Made by a program: the position numbers and the translations under genes
Shown here: one piece after another, positions 20,815 to 30,393 of the stretch
Position numbering within the stretch: position 1 is the first letter of the stretch
Layout: every line of letters starts with the position of its first letter
Assembly (NCBI GenBank): GCA_021798935.1
Contig: JAJZBL010000002.1
Coordinates: 62,001 to 126,000 of the forward strand
Reading direction: 5' to 3'
DNA: 64,000 bases
Origin: Microcaldota archaeon
GTDB taxonomy: Archaea; Micrarchaeota; Micrarchaeia; Micrarchaeales; Micrarchaeaceae
The notes under the pieces: model-generated
Database searches by the model: none
Seen by the model: only the letters and a program-made list of their open reading frames with translations
Told to the model about the DNA's origin: nothing

Positions 20815-21531
20815 TTGAATCAAATAAAAGTTGGTTTTATGAATAGTTTGGAAGAGAAGATTGCTGGGGAGATAACCCTTTCAGATAGCCCTGGCAGTGT
20901 GATGAAGAAATGGAGGGAGCTTTTTGGAATAACACAGGTAGAACTTTCAAAGGCCCTTAAGATCTCAACATCAACAATAAGCGATTATGAAAGCAACAGA
21001 AGGCTCAGCCCGGGAGTTGGTGTAATAAGGAGATTTGTAGAGATGCTCCTTTACATAGATGAAAATAAAGGAGGAGAGGTAAGAAAAAGCCTGAATATGC
21101 TGAACAATGAAAATGGCGAAAGTGATCTTCCTTACCTAATACATGATTTTATTGCCCCCGTAAACGGAATTGATTTCAACCGCATAATAGAAGGTAAAAT
21201 AGTAGCCAGCCAGAATTATCTGGATAATCTGAGGCTTTTTGGCTATACTAAGCTTGACAGCTTAAGAGTCATATTGGAGATGTCCCCTTCTGAATATCCA
21301 AAGCTGTTTGGTTCAACCAATGAGCGCATTTTCATATTTGAAAATGTATCTACGGGGAGATCTCCAATGGTTGTTATAAGGATAGCACCTATAAAGCCAA
21401 GGATAGTGCTTATACCAAATTTGCAGAATGTTGATAAGTTAGCTATAAGGATAGCACAGATAGAGAAGATACCACTTATAACCACTAGATTGAGCATGAG
21501 TGAAATAGAAGAACGGCTTAACAAATTGTAA
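20815..21531 (+). CDS. HTH (XRE-like) transcriptional regulator with C-terminal archaeal domain
   Basis: 'WRELFGITQVELSKALKISTSTISDYESNRRLSPGVGVIRRFVEML'. Later ATG at 20839 possible. Confidence 0.8.
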   Translation: MNQIKVGFMNSLEEKIAGEITLSDSPGSVMKKWRELFGITQVELSKALKISTSTISDYESNRRLSPGVGVIRRFVEMLLYIDENKGGEVRKSLNMLNNENGESDLPYLIHDFIAPVNGIDFNRIIEGKIVASQNYLDNLRLFGYTKLDSLRVILEMSPSEYPKLFGSTNERIFIFENVSTGRSPMVVIRIAPIKPRIVLIPNLQNVDKLAIRIAQIEKIPLITTRLSMSEIEERLNKL

Positions 21532-21606
21532 GCCAATAAGTTGCTAAGCATTTTGATTCTTTTGGATTATCCAAGAGCACTGCACTTTTATTTAATATTC
21601 TTTCCT

Positions 21607-22332
21607 CTATCCCCATACATCTGCTTTTATCTTCTTTGGATCTACTTTTAGTTCAGCCAATGAATCCTTCATAGCTTTTACGAAATTAAGAGGACCACAT
21701 ATGTAAACAGTCCTTTCGCTTACATCTGGAGCATATTCTTTTATTTTGCTGCTGTCTATGTGCCCTTTTTCGCCATCCCAATGGTCTCCCTCAGAAGGCC
21801 TTGTCACTGTTATCACTTTCTTCATCTTAAGCTCTTTGCTCAAGCTGTAGAGCTCATCCTTCAATATTATCTCTGATGGGTATTTCACACTGTAAATAAG
21901 GATCGCATCAGTACCATAATTATGCTTCTTTATATTTCTCATCATAGATATAAATGGAGCAAAACCTGTCCCTCCAGCTATGAAAAGTACCTTTTTGTCC
22001 TCTTCAGGGACAAACCTAAATTGGCCTGATGGCCCTGATACGATAAATTTGTCTCCTATCTTAGAGTCAAGGAAATGGCTGCGGTGGCCATTGTGCTCTT
22101 TTACTACAAAAAACTCCATTATTTCAGAATCAGGATCTGAGGCTATTGAAAATGCCCTCCCTATATACTGCTTGCCATCAGGATCAATTCCGTATATCAT
22201 GACAAACATTCCGGCATCAAACTTCATAGGCTTTCCATCTACCGGCTTCAACCGGACTATCTGGACTTCTGGGGTGCCACTGAAGTTCTCAACAAGCTCA
22301 TACGTCTTTCTCTCTATTTTATACATTTCCAT
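21607..22332 (-). CDS. ferredoxin-NADP reductase family oxidoreductase (FAD/NAD(P) binding)
   Basis: 'QYIGRAFSIASDP', 'VSGPSGQFRF', 'VLFIAGGTGFAPFISMMR', 'VYICGPLNFVKAMKDSL'. Confidence 0.85.
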   Translation of the reverse strand: MEMYKIERKTYELVENFSGTPEVQIVRLKPVDGKPMKFDAGMFVMIYGIDPDGKQYIGRAFSIASDPDSEIMEFFVVKEHNGHRSHFLDSKIGDKFIVSGPSGQFRFVPEEDKKVLFIAGGTGFAPFISMMRNIKKHNYGTDAILIYSVKYPSEIILKDELYSLSKELKMKKVITVTRPSEGDHWDGEKGHIDSSKIKEYAPDVSERTVYICGPLNFVKAMKDSLAELKVDPKKIKADVWG

Positions 22333-22561
22333 ATTGACTCCCTAAATTTGTCTTTATTAAAAGTGCTGTATTTTGCAATTAGTTTAATAATTATACTTTT
22401 AAATACTGCAGTGGTTATTTTGGATTACAGGATAACTTTGAAGGCAATCATTACAATTCAAGATATCAAGCCCACAAATGCCACAAAGGCTGGAAGCACA
22501 GACTATAATATTATATATCTGTGCAAATGTACCTTTAAACTTTTGCCACTTAACTCTATTG

Positions 22562-23869
22562 TCATATCAGAGTAAGCATGTAGGGATTCTCCAGCAGCCT
22601 CTTCAGCTCATTTCCGAAATCTGCAGCTGCTGCACCATCTACAACCCTATGGTCAAAGGTTAAAGTAAACTCCATTACCTTTCCTGGTACTACGACTCCA
22701 TTCTTTACAACTGGGGTATCCTTTATTATGCCGAATGAAAGTATTGCTACGTCTGGCGGGTTGATTATAGGCATACCCATGTATCCCCCACCCAAGCTGC
22801 CGATGTTTGTTATCGTGAATGATGTTCCTTTCATCTCATTCAGCTGTATAGTTTTGCTGTAAAGCTTTTCCCTCAAATCTGTAAGGTCTTTGGCAATTTG
22901 GAGTATGCTTTTCTTGTCTGCATCTTTTATCACTATTATCTTCAGCCCTTCATCTGTCTTTGCTCCTAATCCTATATTGTAATACTCCTTAAGCGTTACC
23001 TCTTTCTTTTCCGGATCATAGCTTGCATTGAAGTATGGATTATCCTTAAGAGCTATGGTTGCAGCCTTTATCATGAATGGAAGGTATGTAAGCTTTATGT
23101 TGAAATCTTTCATAAAGCTCTCTTTTGTCTTTTCTACAATATCTACCAAGTTGCTTGAATCTATAAGATCCATATGTGATGCTACAGGTATAGAATTTGA
23201 TGCCTCCATGTTCTTTGCTATCACTTTCCTCAAAAATGATAGGGGTACCTTTTTAACAGGTCCATAATTATCTGTTGATCCTATCTGCTCTGTTTGGCCC
23301 TGCTGCGGTTGCTGCATTTTTATATCGCTTGAAGCGGTATTCTCATGCTTTGGCTCTGCACTTTGGTTTCCTGATGCATAAGCTTTCACATCTTCTTCTA
23401 AGATCTTCCCATTTGGGCCTGTCCCTTTCACCTTAGATATATCAATATTCAGATTTAGGGCAAGCTTTTTTACAGCAGGCGTTGCCATTATGCTCCTCTG
23501 TTGGCTAGTTGATACAGGGGCTTCCGGTTTTGGGTTTTCTGATTTTTCCTTTGCTTCATTCTTGCTAGTTTCAGGTTGTACACTTTCGTTCTGGCTGGTT
23601 GCTCCTGCTTTATACGAGGATACCTCATCTTTTGTTCCAACCAATGCAAGCGTGTCTCCAGGCTTTACTTGTGCGCCACTTGCAACTGTATATTTTATAG
23701 TGCCATCTATTGGAGTGGGTATATTTACTACTGCTTTGTCTGTTTCTATCTCCATTATGGTTTCATCTTCTTTTACTTCGTCTCCATCTGCATGGTTAAG
23801 CTTTACCACATTCCCTTCCGTTATGCCTTCTCCTATATCTACAAATTTTACAAATTCCATATCAAACAC
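22562..23869 (-). CDS. 2-oxoacid dehydrogenase E2, dihydrolipoamide acyltransferase
   Basis: Lipoyl domain 'MEIETDKAVVNIPTP', E3/E1-binding domain 'ATPAVKKLALNLNIDISKVKGTGPNGKILEEDV', catalytic 'DHRVVDGAAAADF'. Confidence 0.93.
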   Translation of the reverse strand: MFDMEFVKFVDIGEGITEGNVVKLNHADGDEVKEDETIMEIETDKAVVNIPTPIDGTIKYTVASGAQVKPGDTLALVGTKDEVSSYKAGATSQNESVQPETSKNEAKEKSENPKPEAPVSTSQQRSIMATPAVKKLALNLNIDISKVKGTGPNGKILEEDVKAYASGNQSAEPKHENTASSDIKMQQPQQGQTEQIGSTDNYGPVKKVPLSFLRKVIAKNMEASNSIPVASHMDLIDSSNLVDIVEKTKESFMKDFNIKLTYLPFMIKAATIALKDNPYFNASYDPEKKEVTLKEYYNIGLGAKTDEGLKIIVIKDADKKSILQIAKDLTDLREKLYSKTIQLNEMKGTSFTITNIGSLGGGYMGMPIINPPDVAILSFGIIKDTPVVKNGVVVPGKVMEFTLTFDHRVVDGAAAADFGNELKRLLENPYMLTLI

Positions 23870-23880
23870 ACTTCATTATT

Positions 23881-24846
23881 TCAAGAATTCATAAGCTTCT
23901 TTATGCTGTAAAGTATCCTGTTCTTGTTTGGCACCCAGTAATCCTCATCTCCTGAGAAAGGATATGGGAAACTAAATCCTCCCAGCCTCATTACAGGTGA
24001 TTTCAAATCATACAAAGATTTCTCGCCTATCCTTGCAGCAATTTCTGCTCCTGCACCAAATGAAAGAGGGGCTTCATGCAGCACGAGTGCCCTTCCTGTC
24101 TTTCTCACACTTGAGAGTATTGCAGATTCATCCAATGGATTTATTGTTCTAAGATCCAATATATCAGCAGATAAGTTATTCTCCTTTACCACTTCCTGAG
24201 CGGGCCTTACCATAGTGCCATAGGTTATTATAGTAAAATCATCACCCTCATTCACAAGATTAGCTTTTCCGGCTGGAACTTCATACATTCCCTCCGGAAC
24301 TTCCTGCTTGAAAAGCCTGTATAATTTAGTAGGCTCCAGGAATATTACAGGATCATCCATATGTGATGCTTTTATCAGCATTCCTTTTGCATCATAAGGA
24401 TTTGATGGCTCCATCACAACTAATCCTCCTATATGGGAGAACAATGCTTCTGGGCTCTCAGAATGATGCTCCAATGTCTTTACGCCTCCACTGACTGGCA
24501 TCCTTAATACCATAGGTATCTTTATATTGCCTCTTGTCCTGCTCCTATACCTGGCGGCATGCGCTGCGAGCTGGTTAAATGCAAGATAAGAGAAGCCCGC
24601 AAACTGTATCTCTGGGAATGGATGCATTCCAGAGAGCGCCATCCCTATGGAAGTTCCTATTATAGAAGATTCAGCAAGTGGTGTATCTATTACCCTATTT
24701 GGTCCGTACTTGTCAAAAAGCCCATCAGTTACCCTGAATACTCCGCCATCCTTACCTACATCCTCTCCTAATATTATTGCTTTTGAGTTTTCCTCTAAGC
24801 ATAAATCAAGTGCATTATTAAGTGCAGTTACCATATTCGTTATCAT
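23881..24846 (-). CDS. 2-oxoacid dehydrogenase E1 beta subunit
   Basis: 'ILGEDVGKDGGVFRVTDGLFDKYGPNRVIDTPLAESSIIG', 'PFPEIQFAGFSYLAFNQL'. Confidence 0.93.
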   Translation of the reverse strand: MITNMVTALNNALDLCLEENSKAIILGEDVGKDGGVFRVTDGLFDKYGPNRVIDTPLAESSIIGTSIGMALSGMHPFPEIQFAGFSYLAFNQLAAHAARYRSRTRGNIKIPMVLRMPVSGGVKTLEHHSESPEALFSHIGGLVVMEPSNPYDAKGMLIKASHMDDPVIFLEPTKLYRLFKQEVPEGMYEVPAGKANLVNEGDDFTIITYGTMVRPAQEVVKENNLSADILDLRTINPLDESAILSSVRKTGRALVLHEAPLSFGAGAEIAARIGEKSLYDLKSPVMRLGGFSFPYPFSGDEDYWVPNKNRILYSIKKLMNS

Positions 24847-24855
24847 ATAATCATC

Positions 24856-25938
24856 TCACTGCCAAAAATTATTCTTCAATGCTTCATCTTCTTCTTCCTT
24901 TAAAGTCTCAGGCATGAAACTATATACATTGTCGAACATCGCTTTTGGATTCGCTTTCGCTTCATTAACCTTGGCTGTTGCATTGTCTATTAAAGACTTA
25001 TTCTGATTTTGCATATCTTCTTCCATGGAATCATTCCAAAGCTTGTTTGATGCAAGATACTTTCTCAAGCGCAATATTGGGTCTTTTGGCTTCCAAGGGT
25101 CAACTTCAGACTCTGGCCTGTACTTTGTAGGGTCATCGGAAGTCGTATGCATTCCCATCCGGTATGTCAATGCTTCTATGACAAAGGGCTTGCCAGAATT
25201 TTTTACAGAATCTAATGCATCCTTTGTTGCCTTATATACTGCGATTACATCGTTGCCATCAACCTGTATTGCGTCTAATCCTGCAGCTACAGCCTTCTGT
25301 GCAAGAGTCTTTGAAGCTGTCTGCTTTGACCTAGGCACTGAAATAGCCCATTCATTATTCTCTATTATAAATATTATAGGAAGGTTGAATACACCTGCAA
25401 AGTTCATCGCCTCGTAGAAGTCTCCTTCTGATGTAGAGCCATCACCTCCATAAACTATAACGGCATTTTTGTACTTCTGATATTTCATGCTGAATGCTAT
25501 GCCTGCTGCTTGTGTATATTGGCTTCCTACAGCTATTACTTCAGGGGTAAGATGCTTCTGCAAAACGGATGAATAAGCCTCTTCATATCCCTTTACCGCA
25601 ATGAAGAGATTCTCTAACGGAACTCCTCTTATTATGAATGGAAGATGGTTCCTGAATGTAGGGACTATAAAATCAGATTCTTCTGCAGCATATGCACTGC
25701 CTGCCTGTACCGCTTCCTCGCCATTTAAGGGAGCAAATGTAGCTACCTTACCCAACCTCTGCAATGCAAGCAATTTGTTGCTGACAGCTCTTCCAAGATT
25801 CATAAATTTATAAAGTTCAATTAGCTTTTTGGAATCAAGATCTTTTGGAAATAAACTATTGTCTATATTCCCATCCTCGTCCATTATCTGCATGTTTTTT
25901 ATGCTTCCGTTAAATACCTCCTTTATCATTATTACCAC
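24856..25938 (-). CDS. 2-oxoacid dehydrogenase E1 alpha subunit
   Basis: ThDP motif 'YGGDGSTSEGDFYEAMNFAGVFNLPIIFIIENNEWAIS'. Confidence 0.93.
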   Translation of the reverse strand: MVIMIKEVFNGSIKNMQIMDEDGNIDNSLFPKDLDSKKLIELYKFMNLGRAVSNKLLALQRLGKVATFAPLNGEEAVQAGSAYAAEESDFIVPTFRNHLPFIIRGVPLENLFIAVKGYEEAYSSVLQKHLTPEVIAVGSQYTQAAGIAFSMKYQKYKNAVIVYGGDGSTSEGDFYEAMNFAGVFNLPIIFIIENNEWAISVPRSKQTASKTLAQKAVAAGLDAIQVDGNDVIAVYKATKDALDSVKNSGKPFVIEALTYRMGMHTTSDDPTKYRPESEVDPWKPKDPILRLRKYLASNKLWNDSMEEDMQNQNKSLIDNATAKVNEAKANPKAMFDNVYSFMPETLKEEEDEALKNNFWQ

Positions 25939-26036
25939 ACTCTCAATATTTTAATGAAAATTAAATATTAAGTTTGTTTGTATTCGTTTATTGGCTAATT
26001 GCAATTCGTCATTAATCTAACATTGCAAAAGACCTG

Positions 26037-27188
26037 TCATGCCTTGGCATGTATTGGCTCCAAATAAGTAGCCAAAGGGAGTTCCAGAAAGTTCTTTACC
26101 TCATTGCTATCCTTTATAATAGGCAGGTATTTGAACTTCTCCAGATATTTCCAATATGGGGAGAATATGAAATTCGCATCATCTATGCTGAAGTCGATGC
26201 TTCTGCCTTGGCATAAATCATATAACTTGTCTGCGAAGATCTCTGCTGTATTCTTTCCTACAGGATTGCCAGATTCGAGGACATGGAATTTGTCATCATA
26301 CAGCGTCCATACCCCTTTGTACATCGATGTAAATTCTATATCAGAATCGACATAGTCAAGCCTAAGTGTGTAATTATTGCCAAAAGTGAAATCAACGAAC
26401 TTGTGGGCAAGGCTGCTTACAACTCCTTTTGCTATATATATTTCTGCTTTGAAGTTTTCTGAGAAAAATCTTCCTTTCATGCTAACTACTTCATGAATAC
26501 CTGTAGGGAGAGAGTCATGGTACTTTTGATTAACCCTATATCCCGTGCATGAATCTAAGCTTATTGCATCAGCAAGTGCACCTTTTAGATATATTTCAAA
26601 TGGATGTATCCAATCGAGGAAAATCCCTCCGTTGTCAAGGCCAAAAAGCCACGTAGCCCTTCTGCTGTCTTCCTCATTCTCCTTTTCAAAGAATACACTT
26701 CTGCTACTTACAACCTTTCCATATTCAGTGGTATATTTTTTTAATAAGGAGCTTAGGTTCAATGTGAGGATCTTGTATGCATAATGAAGATGAAGATAGA
26801 ATTTGCTCTCGAGATTATTGGATTTTATATACTCGATTACACGGCTGTAATCCTCGGCATTAGTTGCTATAGCTTTTTCTACAACAGCCTTTTTTCCATG
26901 CGAAAGTGCATCGATTATGTGAGCAGCGTGAAACTCATTAGGGTCTGATACATACACAATGTCGACACCCTCAAAGAAACCTTCAGGCAATGGGGTATTC
27001 GGAGTGACTGAGAAGTACCTGCTCTCATCTATACCAAGAGTTGAGAGAAACTCCTTCTTCTTCTCATATCTGCTTAAGCCAGCTATTTTATAAAGTTCAA
27101 TTCCTTGCTTCTTTTGCAATGATGGATAAAGGCGTGAAAACCAGTGGCCATCCCCTATTGAAGCTATCCTGCAAGTCATGTTAGTCAT
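26037..27188 (-). CDS. Gfo/Idh/MocA-family NAD(P)-dependent sugar oxidoreductase
   Basis: 'VDIVYVSDPNEFHAAHIIDALSHGKKAVVEKAIATNAEDYSRVI' Rossmann plus EKxxA motif. Confidence 0.8.
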   Translation of the reverse strand: MTNMTCRIASIGDGHWFSRLYPSLQKKQGIELYKIAGLSRYEKKKEFLSTLGIDESRYFSVTPNTPLPEGFFEGVDIVYVSDPNEFHAAHIIDALSHGKKAVVEKAIATNAEDYSRVIEYIKSNNLESKFYLHLHYAYKILTLNLSSLLKKYTTEYGKVVSSRSVFFEKENEEDSRRATWLFGLDNGGIFLDWIHPFEIYLKGALADAISLDSCTGYRVNQKYHDSLPTGIHEVVSMKGRFFSENFKAEIYIAKGVVSSLAHKFVDFTFGNNYTLRLDYVDSDIEFTSMYKGVWTLYDDKFHVLESGNPVGKNTAEIFADKLYDLCQGRSIDFSIDDANFIFSPYWKYLEKFKYLPIIKDSNEVKNFLELPLATYLEPIHAKA

Positions 27189-28096
27189 GCCTTTTTGAAT
27201 CCATGCTGGCCGAATTCGTTCCTAAGGCCTGCAAGAACCCTCTTTCCCATTCTATAATCTTGGCGTGATTCGTATCTTTCGTACAATGCATTTGTTATTG
27301 CATGGAATGGTACTGAGAATTCAGCTGCAGTTTGCACAGCCCATTTTCCTTCTCCTGTATCCTCTACAAATGGAGATATCTCCTTTAGCTTTTCATCCTT
27401 TGACAGTAGGTTGAATGTAAGGTCCATCAGATAGCCCCTTATTACAGATCCGTGCGTCCATACCTCTGATACATCCTTGAGGTTCACCGAATCCTTGTAA
27501 GGTCCACTGCTTATCAAGTCAATACCCTCTGCAATAGATTCCATCATTCCATATTCTATCGCGTTGTGCACCATCTTCACAAAGTGGCCAGATCCAGCGG
27601 GGCCAATATACTTGTAGCCATCTGCAACACTGACATCTTTAAAGAGGCTCTCAAGCTTCTCAAATGTTTCCTTGTCGCCTCCAACCATTATCGACATCCC
27701 ATTGCGTGCACCTGATGGCCCTCCGCTGCATCCCGCATCCGCATATTCTATTCCTTTTGATTTAAACATATTATAAAGTTCAACGGAGTTCTTGTAAAAA
27801 GCATTGGAGCCATCAACTACTATATCTCCCTTATGAAGATATGGAAGTATCATCTTTGAAAACTGGTTTGTTACTTCTCCTGCTGGAAGCATGAGCCATA
27901 CTATCCTATCGCCATTTACCATATTAAGCAACTTTATTGGATCATCTGAAACCACTGCACCCTCTGCTTCAACCTCTTTCCTTGGTTCTTCAGACCTATT
28001 GTATGCATATACTTTATACCCCTTTGAAAGCATATTCAAAACTGCATTCTTGCCCATCTTCCCCAAGCCCAAAAATATTATTTCTTTATCTGACAT
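27185..28096 (-). CDS. gnd: 6-phosphogluconate dehydrogenase, decarboxylating, GndA-like
   Basis: 'IIFLGLGKMGKNAVLNMLSKGYKVYAYNR', 'DAGCSGGPSGARNGMSIMVGG', 'GSGHFVKMVHNAIEYGMMESIAEG'. Confidence 0.9.
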   Translation of the reverse strand: MSDKEIIFLGLGKMGKNAVLNMLSKGYKVYAYNRSEEPRKEVEAEGAVVSDDPIKLLNMVNGDRIVWLMLPAGEVTNQFSKMILPYLHKGDIVVDGSNAFYKNSVELYNMFKSKGIEYADAGCSGGPSGARNGMSIMVGGDKETFEKLESLFKDVSVADGYKYIGPAGSGHFVKMVHNAIEYGMMESIAEGIDLISSGPYKDSVNLKDVSEVWTHGSVIRGYLMDLTFNLLSKDEKLKEISPFVEDTGEGKWAVQTAAEFSVPFHAITNALYERYESRQDYRMGKRVLAGLRNEFGQHGFKKA

Positions 28097-28352
28097 TTTA
28101 TCTACCTATAACCAATAACTTTCAGTGCGATAAAAAAACTAAATCCTAACTCGCTAACCAGTTAGATTAAAATCGAATATTAATTAATAACTTTTTGATA
28201 TTTAGGTTTACTGAAATCTACTTTTGTTTGATTGCTCTATGGAATTTATATATGCATTAGATAGAATTTCTTATTCTTATTTTGGATTGCAACAGAAATG
28301 ACAAAATATTTATAGCAATGCTTGGAATATTTGAATAAATACTGGTATATTT

Positions 28353-28931
28353 ATGATTTTAGAATCTGCTGACACGCATATTGCCATGAAGCCACTTGAG
28401 TACAAAGATGCAATTTGCATTAGCGACTTGGGGAGCGACCTTGAGATTGCAAGGGTTACCGCAGAGCCAGGCAAATTCCCTTATCCTTATACAGTGTCAA
28501 ATGCTGTTTCCTTCATAGCATACTCGATAGACAAAATGCAGTCTAAATCTGAGTTCAACTTTGGCATACATGATCAAGATGGGGCACTTATGGGTGTATT
28601 TGGAATATTCAACTTGAATTATAGCGCTAAAAAATGTGAAATTGGTTTCTGGTTAGGCAAGAAGTTTTGGGGAAAAGGATTTGGATCGGAAGGAGTCAAG
28701 ATGCTTCTCAAGTTTTCATTTGGAAATTTAGGGATGAACAAGGTATATGCAAGGGTATTCTCTGACAACTTAAAAGCTTCAAGTTTGCTTGAAAGGTTGG
28801 GATTTAAATTGGAGGGCAATCTCAAAGATGAAATTAGGTTTGGTAAAAAGTATAAAAATGTTCTCATCTATAGTATCTTGAGCAGAGACTACTTGAAGAT
28901 TTACAAAAATTACAATATAAATATATATTAA
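28353..28931 (+). CDS. GNAT-family (RimJ/RimL-like) N-acetyltransferase
   Basis: 'EIGFWLGKKFWGKGFGSEGVKMLLKFSFGNLGMNKVYARVFSDNLKASSLLERLGFKLEG'. Confidence 0.88.
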   Translation: MILESADTHIAMKPLEYKDAICISDLGSDLEIARVTAEPGKFPYPYTVSNAVSFIAYSIDKMQSKSEFNFGIHDQDGALMGVFGIFNLNYSAKKCEIGFWLGKKFWGKGFGSEGVKMLLKFSFGNLGMNKVYARVFSDNLKASSLLERLGFKLEGNLKDEIRFGKKYKNVLIYSILSRDYLKIYKNYNINIY

Positions 28932-28942
28932 CGGGTGCTTTA

Positions 28943-29146
28943 GTGTACTTCAAAAAGGCGACTATTAAAAAATTATTCAAAGATGCAGGAGCAAGCAGGG
29001 TAAGCAATAAGGCATTGCTTCTATTCCAAGATATGATTGAAAAGCAGGCGTATAAGACTGCAGTAAAATCAGTCAATCTTTCGAAACATGCAAAGAGGAA
29101 AACAGTAGAGGAATCAGACATAAAGCTTGCTGCTTCATCCGATTAA
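28943..29146 (+). CDS. archaeal histone
   Basis: 67 aa histone fold: 'IKKLFKDAGASRVSNKALLLFQDMIEKQAYKTAVKSVNLSKHAKRKTVEESDIKLAA'. GTG start. Confidence 0.9.
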   Translation: MYFKKATIKKLFKDAGASRVSNKALLLFQDMIEKQAYKTAVKSVNLSKHAKRKTVEESDIKLAASSD

Positions 29147-29182
29147 TATTAAGAAGGGTTTAAAGATTTTTGTTTCTATAAA

Positions 29183-29623
29183 TTGGTGATTATTATGGGC
29201 AACACGGATTTCAAAAGTGCATTTGCCTTAATTTTGCTTTTAGCTTTAGCTTCAGCTAATATAGTAAATTCATCTGTTGCTAATGAGCAGACCACTGTAC
29301 CTCTTGTATATAGAGCAATAGTTGGTATAATACTTATAATAATAATTATAGTTGCATTATTCAAATTCGTAAAGTACGCTATAACAGGCATATTAGTATT
29401 TGTAATACTTGTAATACTGCTTTCTACTGCTTATTACTTCTTCAAAACAGGAGCATTCAGCATATCTTACAGCTTAAAATTTCTTTCTGACATATATAAC
29501 TTCTTTGTCCAGAATGGAGTATCTCATTACGTTTCCAACACTATTGTAAACCATACCACCAATACTAGTACAGTTATTCATAATTCAACAATCTCGAATT
29601 CTACACCTAATTCAACTAAGTAA
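29183..29623 (+). CDS. small polytopic membrane protein, unknown
   Basis: Hydrophobic ORF with several TM segments and N/S/T-rich tail. Confidence 0.6.
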   Translation: MVIIMGNTDFKSAFALILLLALASANIVNSSVANEQTTVPLVYRAIVGIILIIIIIVALFKFVKYAITGILVFVILVILLSTAYYFFKTGAFSISYSLKFLSDIYNFFVQNGVSHYVSNTIVNHTTNTSTVIHNSTISNSTPNSTK

Positions 29624-29663
29624 ATCCTAAAAATTTTTAATACTTTAAAAATAATAGGTTTCT

Positions 29664-29900
29664 GTGTGGCAAGTGGGCAGCTTACCGAAAGGAGGAAGCT
29701 CTCCCCATGCTAAGATGATCAAAAAAAGCTTAAGGCTTGATTCGGAACAGAAACGGCACCTTGAGACCATTAAATGCTATGACACTACGAGCTAGGAGGA
29801 GAGGATGAAACGGCCGATGTGACCATCGATGTGCATGCAAGGTTTAAACCGCTTAGTCGAATGCTGCCAAAAACAGAAGGGAGGCTACAACTTGCCACAC
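29664..29900 (+). ncRNA. rnpB: RNase P RNA
   Basis: 11-bp perfect P1 (GTGTGGCAAGT/ACTTGCCACAC); CR-I-like GAGGAAGCTCTCCC and CR-V-like ACAGAAGGGAGGCTACA form P4 with a bulged U (AGC-U-CUCCC : GGGAG-GCU); CR-II-like ACAGAAACGGCACC; GATGAAACGGCC. Confidence 0.9.
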
Positions 29901-29914
29901 TTTAATAATTTATT

Positions 29915-30032
29915 GGCGAGGGCGGGGTTTGAACCCACGACCTCTAGATTTCTCGTCATCGCTATAAAAGCTCATCACTCATAATGCTATGCATATGAGT
30001 CTAGCGCTCTAACCAGGCTGAGCTACCTCGCC
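29915..30032 (-). tRNA. tRNA with CAT anticodon (Met, or Ile2) containing a ~44-nt intron
   Basis: Reverse strand GGCGAGG TA GCTCAGCCTGGTTAGAGC G CTAGA CTCATA[intron]A TCTAG ... GGTTCAAACCC ... CCTCGCC; intron TATGAG pairs with CTCATA of the anticodon arm. Confidence 0.88.
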
Positions 30033-30393
30033 ATCATTCAAGATTAATGCAAAAGATAAACAAATAAGTTTAATATAGAATATAATATAAAACTTATCCT
30101 TATTGCAATGCATTTATTTAGTAGCCGCAGCTATTTAAAATGGCAGGTATTAAAATGTAAATATTATTCAGATCTTAAAGCATTATAAGTATTTTGTAAT
30201 ACCTTTTTGGTATAGCAAATATTAAAATTAATCTAAATTGCTTTTTCAAATTTATAGTTTTGAGCACTTCCAAAGCTTCTATATTTTAAAATTTTATTAA
30301 TTACAAATTTTTAGATATAAAAACCGAACAAAAACCTAACTCTCCCTTATTTATATTTAAATTAATTAGTGGCAATTAGTTTAGGTGTTTTGA

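Noticed and set aside
25025-25417. 130-aa plus-strand ORF within the E1 alpha gene
   Set aside because: Antisense shadow of a clear ThDP-dependent E1 alpha coding region.
29950-29994. Possible C/D box sRNA within the CAT tRNA intron (GTGATGA-like box C)
   Set aside because: No convincing D box (CTGA) and the intron is too short for a standard C/D guide.
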